A stretch of DNA of 6,218 bases from Pseudomonadota bacterium (GTDB taxonomy: Bacteria > Desulfobacterota > JADFVX01), in the NCBI GenBank assembly GCA_015222555.1, contig JADFVM010000113.1:1-6218 (forward strand), given 5' to 3'. Every line of letters begins with the position of its first letter. Position 1 is the stretch's first letter. The notes beneath the pieces were generated by a model. That model was given only the letters and a program-made list of their open reading frames with translations. It did not search any database and was not told the origin of the DNA. Both the position numbers and the translations under genes were made by a program. Of this stretch, positions 1 to 5,770 are shown one piece after another.

Positions 1-1
1 T

Positions 2-592
2 ATCTCCTATCGCTCTCTTCTTCTCCTCGAAGAACTGTCCAAGGACGAGGCTCTTTCACAGCGGGATTTGAGCAAAAAAATGGGCATTGCACTCGGCCTT
101 GTCAATTCCTATATCAAAAATATGATAGCAAAAGGTTACGTGAGAGTTAGCTCTTTTCCCAAAAATCGGTATTCATATTTATTGACGCCAAAAGGCATTG
201 CAGAAAAAAGCCGTCTCACCTATCAACATCTTCATTATTTTACGAATCTCTATACCAATGTAAGAAAAGATTTCTCCACAATGTTCAGGCAGCTGGAAAA
301 AAGTGGCGTGAAAAAAGTACTTTTTTGTGGAGTCGATGAGGTCGCCGAAATCGCCTGTCTTTCCTTGCAGGAAACAGATATGGAGTTGTCAGGGGTTATC
401 GATATAGACCCTGGCGACAGGAAATTTTTCCGCCATACTGTTTTCCCAATGGATGATCTCAATCAATTTGAATATGACAGAATAATAATAAGCTCTTTGA
501 AAAAGGGAGCTGAGCTTCTTGAGATCCTGAAGAACATGGGAATTGAAGAGGATAGCATCTGTCATGTTGATAATGAGTGGGGAGTAGCCTGA
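2..592 (+). CDS. Winged-helix (MarR-type, EPS-associated) regulator fused to a Rossmann-like domain, 5' partial
   Basis: The frame is open to the left edge, so the gene starts upstream; 196 residues are visible, numbered here from the codon at 2-4. Residues 19-45 form a helix-turn-helix (SQRDLSKKMGIALGLVNSYI, then KNMIAKGYV). Residues 46-65 form the wing and end in YLLTPKGI, the hallmark of the MarR family EPS-associated regulators. A helical linker (about 66-100) leads to a second domain (about 102-190) with a beta-strand/glycine start (KKVLFCGVDEVAEIA), a second strand ending in acidic residues (GVIDID) and a third strand (YDRIIISSL). This resembles a small nucleotide- or CoA-binding Rossmann-like fold. 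Such regulators commonly sit at the head of polysaccharide clusters, and this one lies 1 nt before a methyltransferase. It probably acts in the cytoplasm as a DNA-binding regulator of the cluster. A TTG at 68 is not the true start because it would cut the helix-turn-helix. The ligand of the C-terminal domain is unknown. Confidence 0.85.
   Translation: MSYRSLLLLEELSKDEALSQRDLSKKMGIALGLVNSYIKNMIAKGYVRVSSFPKNRYSYLLTPKGIAEKSRLTYQHLHYFTNLYTNVRKDFSTMFRQLEKSGVKKVLFCGVDEVAEIACLSLQETDMELSGVIDIDPGDRKFFRHTVFPMDDLNQFEYDRIIISSLKKGAELLEILKNMGIEEDSICHVDNEWGVA
579..584 (+). promoter_or_regulatory. Ribosome binding site deciding the TTG start at 594
   Basis: GGGGAG lies 9 nt before TTG 594, inside the last codons of the regulator gene. 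It supports this TTG over the first in-frame ATG at 651, which would lose 19 residues and has no comparable purine run at the right distance. The single base between stop 592 and start 594 suggests translational coupling. Confidence 0.55.
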
Positions 593-593
593 G

Positions 594-1295
594 TTGTACA
601 GGAAACTGAAAAAGGCCGGGAAAATCATCTCCGATAAATATTCCGGAACAATGGAATATTTTTATCTCACGCCGGCTTCACTGTCTCTTCTAAAGCCACT
701 GTTGCCTGTCTTCAGCAAGTATGTGAAGGGACGTCTTCTGGATGCCGGTGCGGGAAGACTTTCCTATAAGTTTTTAATGGAAAGGCATTGTTCCTCCTAC
801 CATTCCATCGATATCAGGGGGGCTTCCGTCGATTCCATCGGTGATATTCAACGACTACCCATCAAGGATGAGAGTTTTGATTCCGTTTTCTGTACCCAGG
901 TCCTGGAGCATGTGCCGGAGCCGCAGAAGGCGATGAAAGAGCTGTGCCGGGTGTTAAAAAAGGGGGGATATGCCATAATCACTGTGCCCCATCTGGCCTA
1001 TCTTCACAATGAGCCGCATGACTATTACAGGTATACGAAGCATGGAATGCGGTTTATGTTAGAAAGAGCAGGCTTTGAGGTTGAAGAAATTATTCCCGCA
1101 GGTGGACTCATCTCATTTCTCGGACATATCCCTTCTTCCATGATGATGAACTTGACAGCAGGGATTCCCAGATTAAATGAATGGATTTTCAGGCTTAACA
1201 GCTTATTTGTAAAAGCCACTGTTTGTATAGATAATCTGTTAGAGAAAAAGAAGATTTATGCTTTAAATTATATTGTCGTCGGGCAGAAGAAATAA
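594..1295 (+). CDS. Class I SAM-dependent methyltransferase (Methyltransf_11 type)
   Basis: The product is a 233-residue soluble protein predicted to transfer a methyl group from S-adenosylmethionine to an unknown acceptor. The SAM-binding loop is LLDAGAG (48-54), strand 2 ends in SIDI (71-74), and SFDSVFCTQVLEHV (94-107) is the typical post-II/motif IV stretch with the EH pair. RVLKKGGYAIITVP (119-132) is the usual strand-5 region, followed by HDYYRYT (142-148), often seen in this methyltransferase type beside polysaccharide genes. The C-terminal 70 residues are partly hydrophobic (SSMMMNL, WIFRLNSLFV), which may bind a lipid or membrane; this is inference. The start is TTG with a good upstream purine run; ATG 651 is the alternative. 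The gene is probably co-transcribed with the regulator before it. The target could be a sugar hydroxyl, a carboxylate or a lipid carrier, and the sequence does not decide. An A6G6 run at 956-967 encodes KKGG. Confidence 0.85.
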   Translation: MYRKLKKAGKIISDKYSGTMEYFYLTPASLSLLKPLLPVFSKYVKGRLLDAGAGRLSYKFLMERHCSSYHSIDIRGASVDSIGDIQRLPIKDESFDSVFCTQVLEHVPEPQKAMKELCRVLKKGGYAIITVPHLAYLHNEPHDYYRYTKHGMRFMLERAGFEVEEIIPAGGLISFLGHIPSSMMMNLTAGIPRLNEWIFRLNSLFVKATVCIDNLLEKKKIYALNYIVVGQKK

Positions 1296-1396
1296 ATCAG
1301 CCACCCCGTCGCAAGCAGCGGGGTATGAGCGCGGAGATACCCTTCTAAATATCTCGGTGGTAAGCCGTGGGGAATGCACCCGCTAGGGATTCAGTG
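1296..1396. other. Intergenic region with a chain of three short hairpins, REP-like
   Basis: This is the only gap of note in the window. Three 6-bp inverted repeats, each with a 10-nt spacer, follow one another: ACCCCG 1303-1308 with CGGGGT 1319-1324; GGGTAT 1321-1326 with ATACCC 1337-1342; GAGATA 1334-1339 with TATCTC 1350-1355. Neighbouring stems share bases, so the second cannot coexist with either of the others. CCACC 1301-1305 can also pair with GGTGG 1356-1360, closing the whole region. The first repeat looks like a decayed longer palindrome around a central AA (8 of 10 arm positions pair). The G/C-rich palindrome is reminiscent of dispersed REP-type elements. Its copy number cannot be seen here. 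No T-run follows, so it is not a standard terminator. No convincing -35/-10 pair was found. Confidence 0.5.
1385..1389 (+). promoter_or_regulatory. Ribosome binding site deciding the ATG start at 1397
   Basis: AGGGA lies 7 nt before ATG 1397. The same frame is open to a GTG at 1367, but that would add ten residues from the hairpin region (GNAPARDS and so on) and would lack a Shine-Dalgarno sequence. GTG 1394, directly before the ATG, cannot be excluded but is less favoured. Confidence 0.5.
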
Positions 1397-2377
1397 ATGA
1401 ATAAAAAAGTTTTAACTTCTATTTTTATCTCAGTAACGCTTGTCTGGTTTTTACTCTATCAGATTGAATTTGCTTTGATCTTTGAGACATTTAAGACTGT
1501 CCCGCTCCATCTTGTTGTCATCGGTTTCGTTTTCTACGCCATCTCATATCTATTGAGGGCTTTCCGCTTTAAAGTTTTGCTTCAGAAGGAGCTTAAAATA
1601 GGTACTCTGTTTAATATTGTCGCTGTTCATACGATGTGGACGAACTTGTTACCCTTTCGATCGGGAGAACTATCCTATTTTTATCTTCTTAAAAAAAAGG
1701 GGGGAGCAGCTTCTTATGTGAGTGGCGTTCCCAGTCTGGTCCTGGCGCGGTTGTTTGATCTGGTGGCCATATCCCTTCTCTTTCTGATTTCATTTATTGC
1801 CGTTGAAACATTTCCCCGGGAACTGAAAATAATAGGGTTTGTGTTATTCTGTCTGTTGTTGGCGCTCCTTGTTTTTTTGATATTTCTCGTCAGTCAGAGG
1901 GAGCGCTTTCTTGGTCGGTTGAAATTTTATATCCTCAAATTTAAGCTGGACAAAATTAAGGCTGTTGAAAAACTCTTGGGCAGGAGTGAAGAGATACTAG
2001 AGGGTTTCAAAATGGTCAGGTCGAGCAAAACCCTCTGTCTCACTGCACTATTTTCTCTTCTAATTTGGTTGTTTGTTTACTTCTTTAATTACTCACTTAT
2101 CAGGGCTGTGGGTGTCGAGGTGAGTATTCTTCAAGTATTTTTTATCTCTTCTTTTTTTGTTCTGGCCGGGCTTTTCCCCATTCATGGATGGGCCGGATTC
2201 GGCACCACGGAAGGGATATGGGTGTTGATGATCATCTGGTTTGGCCTTACTAAAGAAATGGCCATTGTGACCGGATTTCAGCTCCACCTGATGGCTCTTG
2301 TCTTTGTTGTTCTTTTGGGTGTCTTGGGCGCAATTTTGATGAGTGAGTTCGTGTGTAAACTGAGGAGGATGGCTTGA
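1397..2377 (+). CDS. Lysylphosphatidylglycerol synthase TM-region family (UPF0104) flippase-like membrane protein
   Basis: The product is a 326-residue multipass inner-membrane protein. Hydrophobic stretches lie near residues 5-22, 36-55, 115-137, 146-166, 213-235, 245-263 and 295-317, with shorter ones near 72-84 and 275-290. Family signatures are visible in order: YLLRAFRF (51-58), LPFRSGELS (85-93), LARLFDL (116-122) and FPIHGWAGFGTTEG (260-273), the last a variant of the usual proline/glycine-rich segment ending in E. The length fits the stand-alone family, which corresponds to the membrane half of MprF without the aminoacyl transferase domain. Members occur widely in glycolipid and polysaccharide clusters and are often annotated as flippase-like; transport of a lipid-linked intermediate is plausible but unproven. 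ATG 1397 is preferred over GTG 1367 because a purine run precedes it and the extra residues come from the hairpin region. The end overlaps the next start by 4 nt. An A8G6 run at 1691-1704 encodes KKKGG. Confidence 0.87.
   Translation: MNKKVLTSIFISVTLVWFLLYQIEFALIFETFKTVPLHLVVIGFVFYAISYLLRAFRFKVLLQKELKIGTLFNIVAVHTMWTNLLPFRSGELSYFYLLKKKGGAASYVSGVPSLVLARLFDLVAISLLFLISFIAVETFPRELKIIGFVLFCLLLALLVFLIFLVSQRERFLGRLKFYILKFKLDKIKAVEKLLGRSEEILEGFKMVRSSKTLCLTALFSLLIWLFVYFFNYSLIRAVGVEVSILQVFFISSFFVLAGLFPIHGWAGFGTTEGIWVLMIIWFGLTKEMAIVTGFQLHLMALVFVVLLGVLGAILMSEFVCKLRRMA
2363..2368 (+). promoter_or_regulatory. Strong ribosome binding site deciding the TTG start at 2374
   Basis: AGGAGG, a near-perfect match to the anti-Shine-Dalgarno sequence, lies 5 nt before TTG 2374. 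The TTG shares bases with the stop codon of the preceding gene (TTGA, 2374-2377), a stop/start arrangement typical of translational coupling. No ATG in this frame lies close by. Confidence 0.7.
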
Positions 2378-3213
2378 ACTCAAAGAAATTAGATGAAGAC
2401 GTTCTCAAAGAAGCCCGCTTTTGGGAAGATTTTGATATTGAAGCAATGAAATATGGAATGCCCTACTGGGTTGATTACCAGAATGCACAATATTTGAATA
2501 CCCCTAAAAGATTCCTCTGGTCGGATCCCGAAATAGACAAAATACTTTATGGTGATGTGAAGCGCCGGTTATTAAATTCTTTGCCTGCCGAAAGTAAGGT
2601 CCTGGACATAGGGTGCGGCGGGGGATGGTTATCTCTCGAACTGGCCCGCCGAGGTCATCATGTGGTAGGAATCGATATTGCCGAAAAAAGAATCGAGATT
2701 GCAATCGATACGGCCAAAAAGAACAATCAGGAAATAGATTACCGGGTTTGCAGTCTGGAAGACCTTGGTCCTGATGAATGTTTCGATGTCATCGTATCTT
2801 TCGGGACAATTCATCATTTTCCCAACATCGAAGAAGAGTTGGAAAGGGTGAAGGCGCTGCTTAAAGATGATGGACTTTTTATTATTGTAGAAAATTGTTC
2901 TAATCTGTTTAGAAACTTTGCCGACTGGTTTAGAAAGGCGATCTTGAAAAGGGATAATTCGTCGAGATCTCCCTTTGAGGATGCCGCATCACATAAAGTC
3001 GTTTCAGAAGTGAGAGAGAGGTTTAATGTGAATAAGGAGAGTTTCTCTCTCGCTTTTACAAAGATTAGTGCTGAAGTGATTGATTTACTGCCCTTTGATC
3101 TGCCAAGAGGAGTGCACTACTCCTTATTAAGATTGATTAAGATAATTGATAACGGCTGTACGGCATTAAAACTCTTTAGAGGAGAGACGGTCTTTATGTG
3201 GTGCTCTAAATGA
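2374..3213 (+). CDS. Class I SAM-dependent methyltransferase (UbiE/Methyltransf_11-like)
   Basis: The product is a 279-residue soluble protein. The SAM-binding core occupies about residues 70-180: VLDIGCGGG (76-84) is motif I, VVGIDIA (97-103) carries the acidic residue that holds the ribose, FGTIHHF (143-149) is the motif IV region, and LLKDDGLFIIVEN (162-174) is motif VI. An N-terminal extension of about 70 residues (including EARFWEDF, 13-20) and a C-terminal region of about 100 residues flank the core, and may set acceptor specificity. It is a different subtype from the methyltransferase at 594-1295 (motif I DIGCGGG versus DAGAG), so the pair is not a recent duplication. The gene is coupled to the membrane-protein gene by overlap and lies 16 nt before the B12 radical SAM gene. 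Small-molecule or sugar-lipid methylation is the likely role; the acceptor cannot be read from the sequence. The reading frame contains a long inverted repeat near its 3' end. Confidence 0.87.
   Translation: MNSKKLDEDVLKEARFWEDFDIEAMKYGMPYWVDYQNAQYLNTPKRFLWSDPEIDKILYGDVKRRLLNSLPAESKVLDIGCGGGWLSLELARRGHHVVGIDIAEKRIEIAIDTAKKNNQEIDYRVCSLEDLGPDECFDVIVSFGTIHHFPNIEEELERVKALLKDDGLFIIVENCSNLFRNFADWFRKAILKRDNSSRSPFEDAASHKVVSEVRERFNVNKESFSLAFTKISAEVIDLLPFDLPRGVHYSLLRLIKIIDNGCTALKLFRGETVFMWCSK
3008..3055 (+). repeat. Inverted repeat (12-nt arms) inside the methyltransferase gene
   Basis: AAGTGAGAGAGA (3008-3019) and TCTCTCTCGCTT (3044-3055) are complementary at 11 of 12 positions, and the twelfth is a G-U wobble in RNA. 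The loop is 24 nt. The stem can extend outward to 3006/3057 with one more wobble. It lies about 155 nt before the gene's stop codon. It could fold in the mRNA, but the arms are GA/TC-rich simple sequence and also encode ordinary protein, so function is uncertain. Confidence 0.5.
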
Positions 3214-3226
3214 GAGAGGAATCTCT
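3213..3226 (+). promoter_or_regulatory. Small hairpin covering the ribosome binding site of the B12 radical SAM gene
   Basis: AGAGA (3213-3217) pairs with TCTCT (3222-3226) around a GGAA tetraloop (GNRA type). The likely Shine-Dalgarno sequence GAGGA (3216-3220), 9 nt before GTG 3230, lies partly in the stem and loop. The stem has five base pairs, only two of them G-C, so it is weak. It begins at the last base of the preceding stop codon, so ribosomes finishing the upstream gene would tend to open it, which would favour translational coupling. Confidence 0.35.
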
Positions 3227-3229
3227 AAA

Positions 3230-4708
3230 GTGAAAATACTTTTTGTCAATGCCCCTGTTTTTTTTAACAGGTTTGAAAACAGTCAGGCCCCCTTAGGGAT
3301 TTCCTATATGGCTTCATTGCTTTTAGAAAACGGTTTTCAGGAGGTCAGGATTAAGGATTATGAAGTGGAATCCTTTAATGAAAATGAATTTTTGTCTTTG
3401 ATCAAACAGTATTTTCCGGAAATTATCGGCTTTTCCTGCCGGACAGCGTCCTATCCGTCTGCCGTAAAGCTGATCACTCTTTTACAACAAAACAATATCA
3501 ATGCCCTTCTTGTTTTGGGTGGTCATCATGCAACGGCACTGACTGACGCTGTCTTAAAAGAGACGAAAGTAGACTACATCATCCGACATGAAGGGGAGCG
3601 GACCTTTTTAGAATTGGTAAGGACGCTGTCCGAAGGTGGAGACGTTGAAAGGGTCAAAGGAATTTCCTTTATAAAAGAGGGGGTCCTCTGTCACACCCCA
3701 CCGAGAGGCCTTATTATGGATCTTGACACCCTTCCCTTCCCTGCCAGGGAACTTCTTCCCATGAACAAATATGCCTACAGTGTCCTGCTGTCGAGTCGGG
3801 GTTGTCCCTTTCAGTGCGTCTATTGTGATAAAAATGTCTCTACCCGAAATGTGCACTACCGGTCTGTCGAAAATGTTGTTGATGAAATCGAGGAGATCAT
3901 CTTACGCTGGAAGAAGGATAGAATTTATTTTATCGATGATCATTTTCTCCTGAATAAAAAACGCTTTTTTGAGATAACCGATGAATGGATGAGAAGGGGG
4001 CTCAAGTTTGAGTGGCTTTTCCAGGCGCGTGTGGATGCAATTGATAAAGAAGTATTAACGCGCGCCAAGGCGTCAGGGTGTATCAGTATCATATTCGGTG
4101 TCGAGTCGGGAGATCCGACAGAGCTGGAATTTCTGAGCAAAGGTGGGAGCGCGACGCTGGAACAGGGAGAAAAAGCGATCCGTCTGACCCGTGAAGCGGG
4201 TATTGCAAGTCGTACAAATTTCATGTTAGGTTTCCCTGTCTCAACGCATGAGACGGTGAAAAACTCTATAAAATATGCAAAAAATATTAATGCAGAGAAT
4301 TACCGGTTTTTCCATGTCGTTCCTTTGCCGAATACGCCTCTCTGGGACAAGTGCGTGGAAGATAAAATTATAAGTGATGACATTGACTGGAGTAAATTTA
4401 ACTTTAATGAAGCGATGATCGCAACCAATGATTTGTCTTTGGATGATCTTCAGGTTTACGCGGGGGCAGCCTATTTCCACGTTTTTAAATGGAAGGTCTT
4501 AAAGGAATTTACGATTACGGTTATATTCAATTTTTATAAATTTCTTAAAGAACTGCCTAAAAGAAAGAAGATGTCGAGCTCCCTTTTTTATTCTTTCCCC
4601 GCCTTTGCCAACATGGCATCGCAGATATGGTTTCTCATGGGGAGAATGAATTTTAAGGAAAAGATGAGATACCTCAGGAATATCATCGTCACCGAAAGGA
4701 ATTTGTAA
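3230..4708 (+). CDS. B12-binding domain radical SAM enzyme (BchE-like class)
   Basis: The product is 492 residues, normal for this class. Residues 1-150 form a cobalamin-binding-type domain: it opens with the strand KILFVNAPV, then PLGISYMASLL (21-31), EIIGFSCRTASYPSA (64-78), VLGGHHATAL (95-104) and the acidic RHEGERTFLEL (119-129). The classical DxHxxG cobalamin-ligand motif is not seen (KDYEVES, 42-48, stands near its usual place), which is common in this class. The radical SAM core follows, with the [4Fe-4S] ligands C192, C196 and C199 in RGCPFQCVYCDKN (CX3CX2C). Later come YFIDDHFLLNK (233-243), GVESGDPTEL (290-299) and MLGFPVST (332-339). The C-terminal 90 residues are basic and hydrophobic. 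The family performs methylations or ring and carbon-skeleton rearrangements on unactivated carbons. Here the likely target is a sugar, lipid or carrier made by the cluster, but the substrate is unknown. The start is GTG, with GAGGA 9 nt upstream. Confidence 0.9.
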   Translation: MKILFVNAPVFFNRFENSQAPLGISYMASLLLENGFQEVRIKDYEVESFNENEFLSLIKQYFPEIIGFSCRTASYPSAVKLITLLQQNNINALLVLGGHHATALTDAVLKETKVDYIIRHEGERTFLELVRTLSEGGDVERVKGISFIKEGVLCHTPPRGLIMDLDTLPFPARELLPMNKYAYSVLLSSRGCPFQCVYCDKNVSTRNVHYRSVENVVDEIEEIILRWKKDRIYFIDDHFLLNKKRFFEITDEWMRRGLKFEWLFQARVDAIDKEVLTRAKASGCISIIFGVESGDPTELEFLSKGGSATLEQGEKAIRLTREAGIASRTNFMLGFPVSTHETVKNSIKYAKNINAENYRFFHVVPLPNTPLWDKCVEDKIISDDIDWSKFNFNEAMIATNDLSLDDLQVYAGAAYFHVFKWKVLKEFTITVIFNFYKFLKELPKRKKMSSSLFYSFPAFANMASQIWFLMGRMNFKEKMRYLRNIIVTERNL

Positions 4709-4711
4709 AAG

Positions 4712-5770
4712 TTGAAGAAGGTAAGTATTGTTGTCATAAACTATAACGGTTACAAAGACTTAACAGACTGTCTTTCATCGCTGGGGCAGATAAATTCTCC
4801 TGACTATGAAATCATCATTATTGACAATGGCTCCACCGATGATAGTGTTGATCTAATAAGGTCGGACTTTCCCATGTTCAAGCTCATAGCGCTCCCCAAA
4901 AATTATGGGCACAGTTATGCCTGCAATGTAGCGTTTCGTGAGGCGCAGGGAGATTACGTCCTCCTCATGGACTACGATACCATTGTCGGAGAAGAGTGGA
5001 TTGCGCCTCTGCTGGAGACGATGGAATGTGAGAAGAACGTGGGCATATGCGTTTCGAGGGCAATCTTTTATCCCGCTAAAGAGAAGATTCACTCCGATGG
5101 CGGCTGGCCTCATTATGTGGGGAATATGACGTTGAAAAACGGGTTTGCCCTTGTAAGCAAGTCGGAGTGCAAAGTGGAGGAAATTGGCGCTGCGGGCACG
5201 ACATCTATGCTTGTCGATAAAAGGAAGGCCCTGGAAGTTGGGGGCTTTGATGAAGATTATTTCGTTTATCTCAATGATTTTGAGTTTTCTATGAGAATGA
5301 GGCTGGCAGGTTACAGCTGTTTTTCAAATCCGAAATCCATAATATATCATAAAGGTGGAAATCCAGATGTCTCATACAGAGGGGAGGGGAAATATCCCCC
5401 CTTGAGGGCTTTTTATATCTTTCGAAACAGGTGGCTCACCATTTTCAAGCTTTACTCAATAAAAACAATCATCGGCTGTTTGCCCGCCTTGTTAATTTAT
5501 GAAATTGCAATCATAAGTATGGCCTTCATCAGGGGGCTTTTTCTAACCTATATGAAAGCGCTTTTGTCTGCCCTAAGAAACCTTCCCCAAGTCTATAGAA
5601 AACGTAAAATAGTGCAGGCAATGAGAAAGATATCAGACAGCGAATTACTGACAGCCTATCCTTTGAGCTTTGTTCCCGGCAGTGTTGGGGGGGGATTGCA
5701 GGGGAAACTGGTCCATATGATGAATGCCTTGTTTAGCTGGTACTGGAAAGTTGTTAAGGTGATCCTATGA
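4712..5770 (+). CDS. Family 2 glycosyltransferase (rhamnosyltransferase-like)
   Basis: The product is 352 residues with a GT-A fold catalytic domain in about residues 1-240. Seen in order: VSIVVINYNGYKDLTDCL (4-21), IIIDNGSTDDS (35-45) for nucleotide binding, NYGHSYACNVAF (64-75), the metal-binding DYD (87-89) after DYVLLM, then GAAGTTSMLV (159-168), GGFDEDYF (177-184) and YLNDFEFSMRMRLAGY (186-201), where N188-D189 stands in the usual (E/D)D catalytic-base position. It should transfer a sugar from a nucleotide sugar to a lipid-linked or polysaccharide acceptor at the cytoplasmic face. A hydrophobic segment (about 253-280) probably anchors the protein, and the tail is basic. The closest general type is the WcaA/rhamnosyltransferase-like group; the donor sugar cannot be read. 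The start TTG lies 3 nt after the preceding stop, with AAGGA 11 nt upstream. The end overlaps the next start by 4 nt (ATGA). A G8 tract lies near the 3' end. Confidence 0.9.
   Translation: MKKVSIVVINYNGYKDLTDCLSSLGQINSPDYEIIIIDNGSTDDSVDLIRSDFPMFKLIALPKNYGHSYACNVAFREAQGDYVLLMDYDTIVGEEWIAPLLETMECEKNVGICVSRAIFYPAKEKIHSDGGWPHYVGNMTLKNGFALVSKSECKVEEIGAAGTTSMLVDKRKALEVGGFDEDYFVYLNDFEFSMRMRLAGYSCFSNPKSIIYHKGGNPDVSYRGEGKYPPLRAFYIFRNRWLTIFKLYSIKTIIGCLPALLIYEIAIISMAFIRGLFLTYMKALLSALRNLPQVYRKRKIVQAMRKISDSELLTAYPLSFVPGSVGGGLQGKLVHMMNALFSWYWKVVKVIL
5687..5694 (+). repeat. G8 homopolymer within the glycosyltransferase gene
   Basis: Eight consecutive G residues encode G326-G328. Loss of one G would bring a TGA at 5718-5720 into frame, and gain of one G a TAG at 5734-5736. 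Either change would remove the last 12-25 native residues and separate the stop from the coupled start of the next gene. Tracts of this length can slip, but the sequence here is in the intact state. Confidence 0.6.

Noticed and set aside
1303..1324. G/C-rich hairpin as a factor-independent terminator for the first two genes
   Set aside because: The stem is followed by ATGAGCGCGG rather than a T-run, so it lacks the defining second half of such a terminator.
1325..1348. Seven-codon reading frame (MSAEIPF) as a leader peptide
   Set aside because: It has no run of regulatory codons, and its only upstream G-rich sequence is the arm of the hairpin. The stop and start appear incidental to the repeat.
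1273..1351. Possible sigma70 promoter (TTGTCG, TAAATA) before the membrane-protein gene
   Set aside because: The candidate -35 and -10 boxes do not occur at 16-18 nt spacing, so no promoter is claimed.
1367..1396. GTG 1367 as the start of the membrane-protein gene
   Set aside because: It would add ten residues read from the hairpin region, with no ribosome binding site, whereas ATG 1397 has AGGGA at a suitable distance.
1329..1397. Short frame ending in KPWGMHPLGIQ then TGA, considered as the tail of a decayed gene
   Set aside because: Only about 22 codons are open, no family was recognised, and the region is better described by its inverted repeats.
2093..2383. A 96-codon open frame on the minus strand
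   Set aside because: It is a shadow of the membrane-protein gene; its His/Lys/Pro-rich translation reflects the complement of hydrophobic codons.
3940..4224. A 94-codon open frame on the minus strand
   Set aside because: It is fully inside the radical SAM core coding region and has no ribosome binding site or domain signature.
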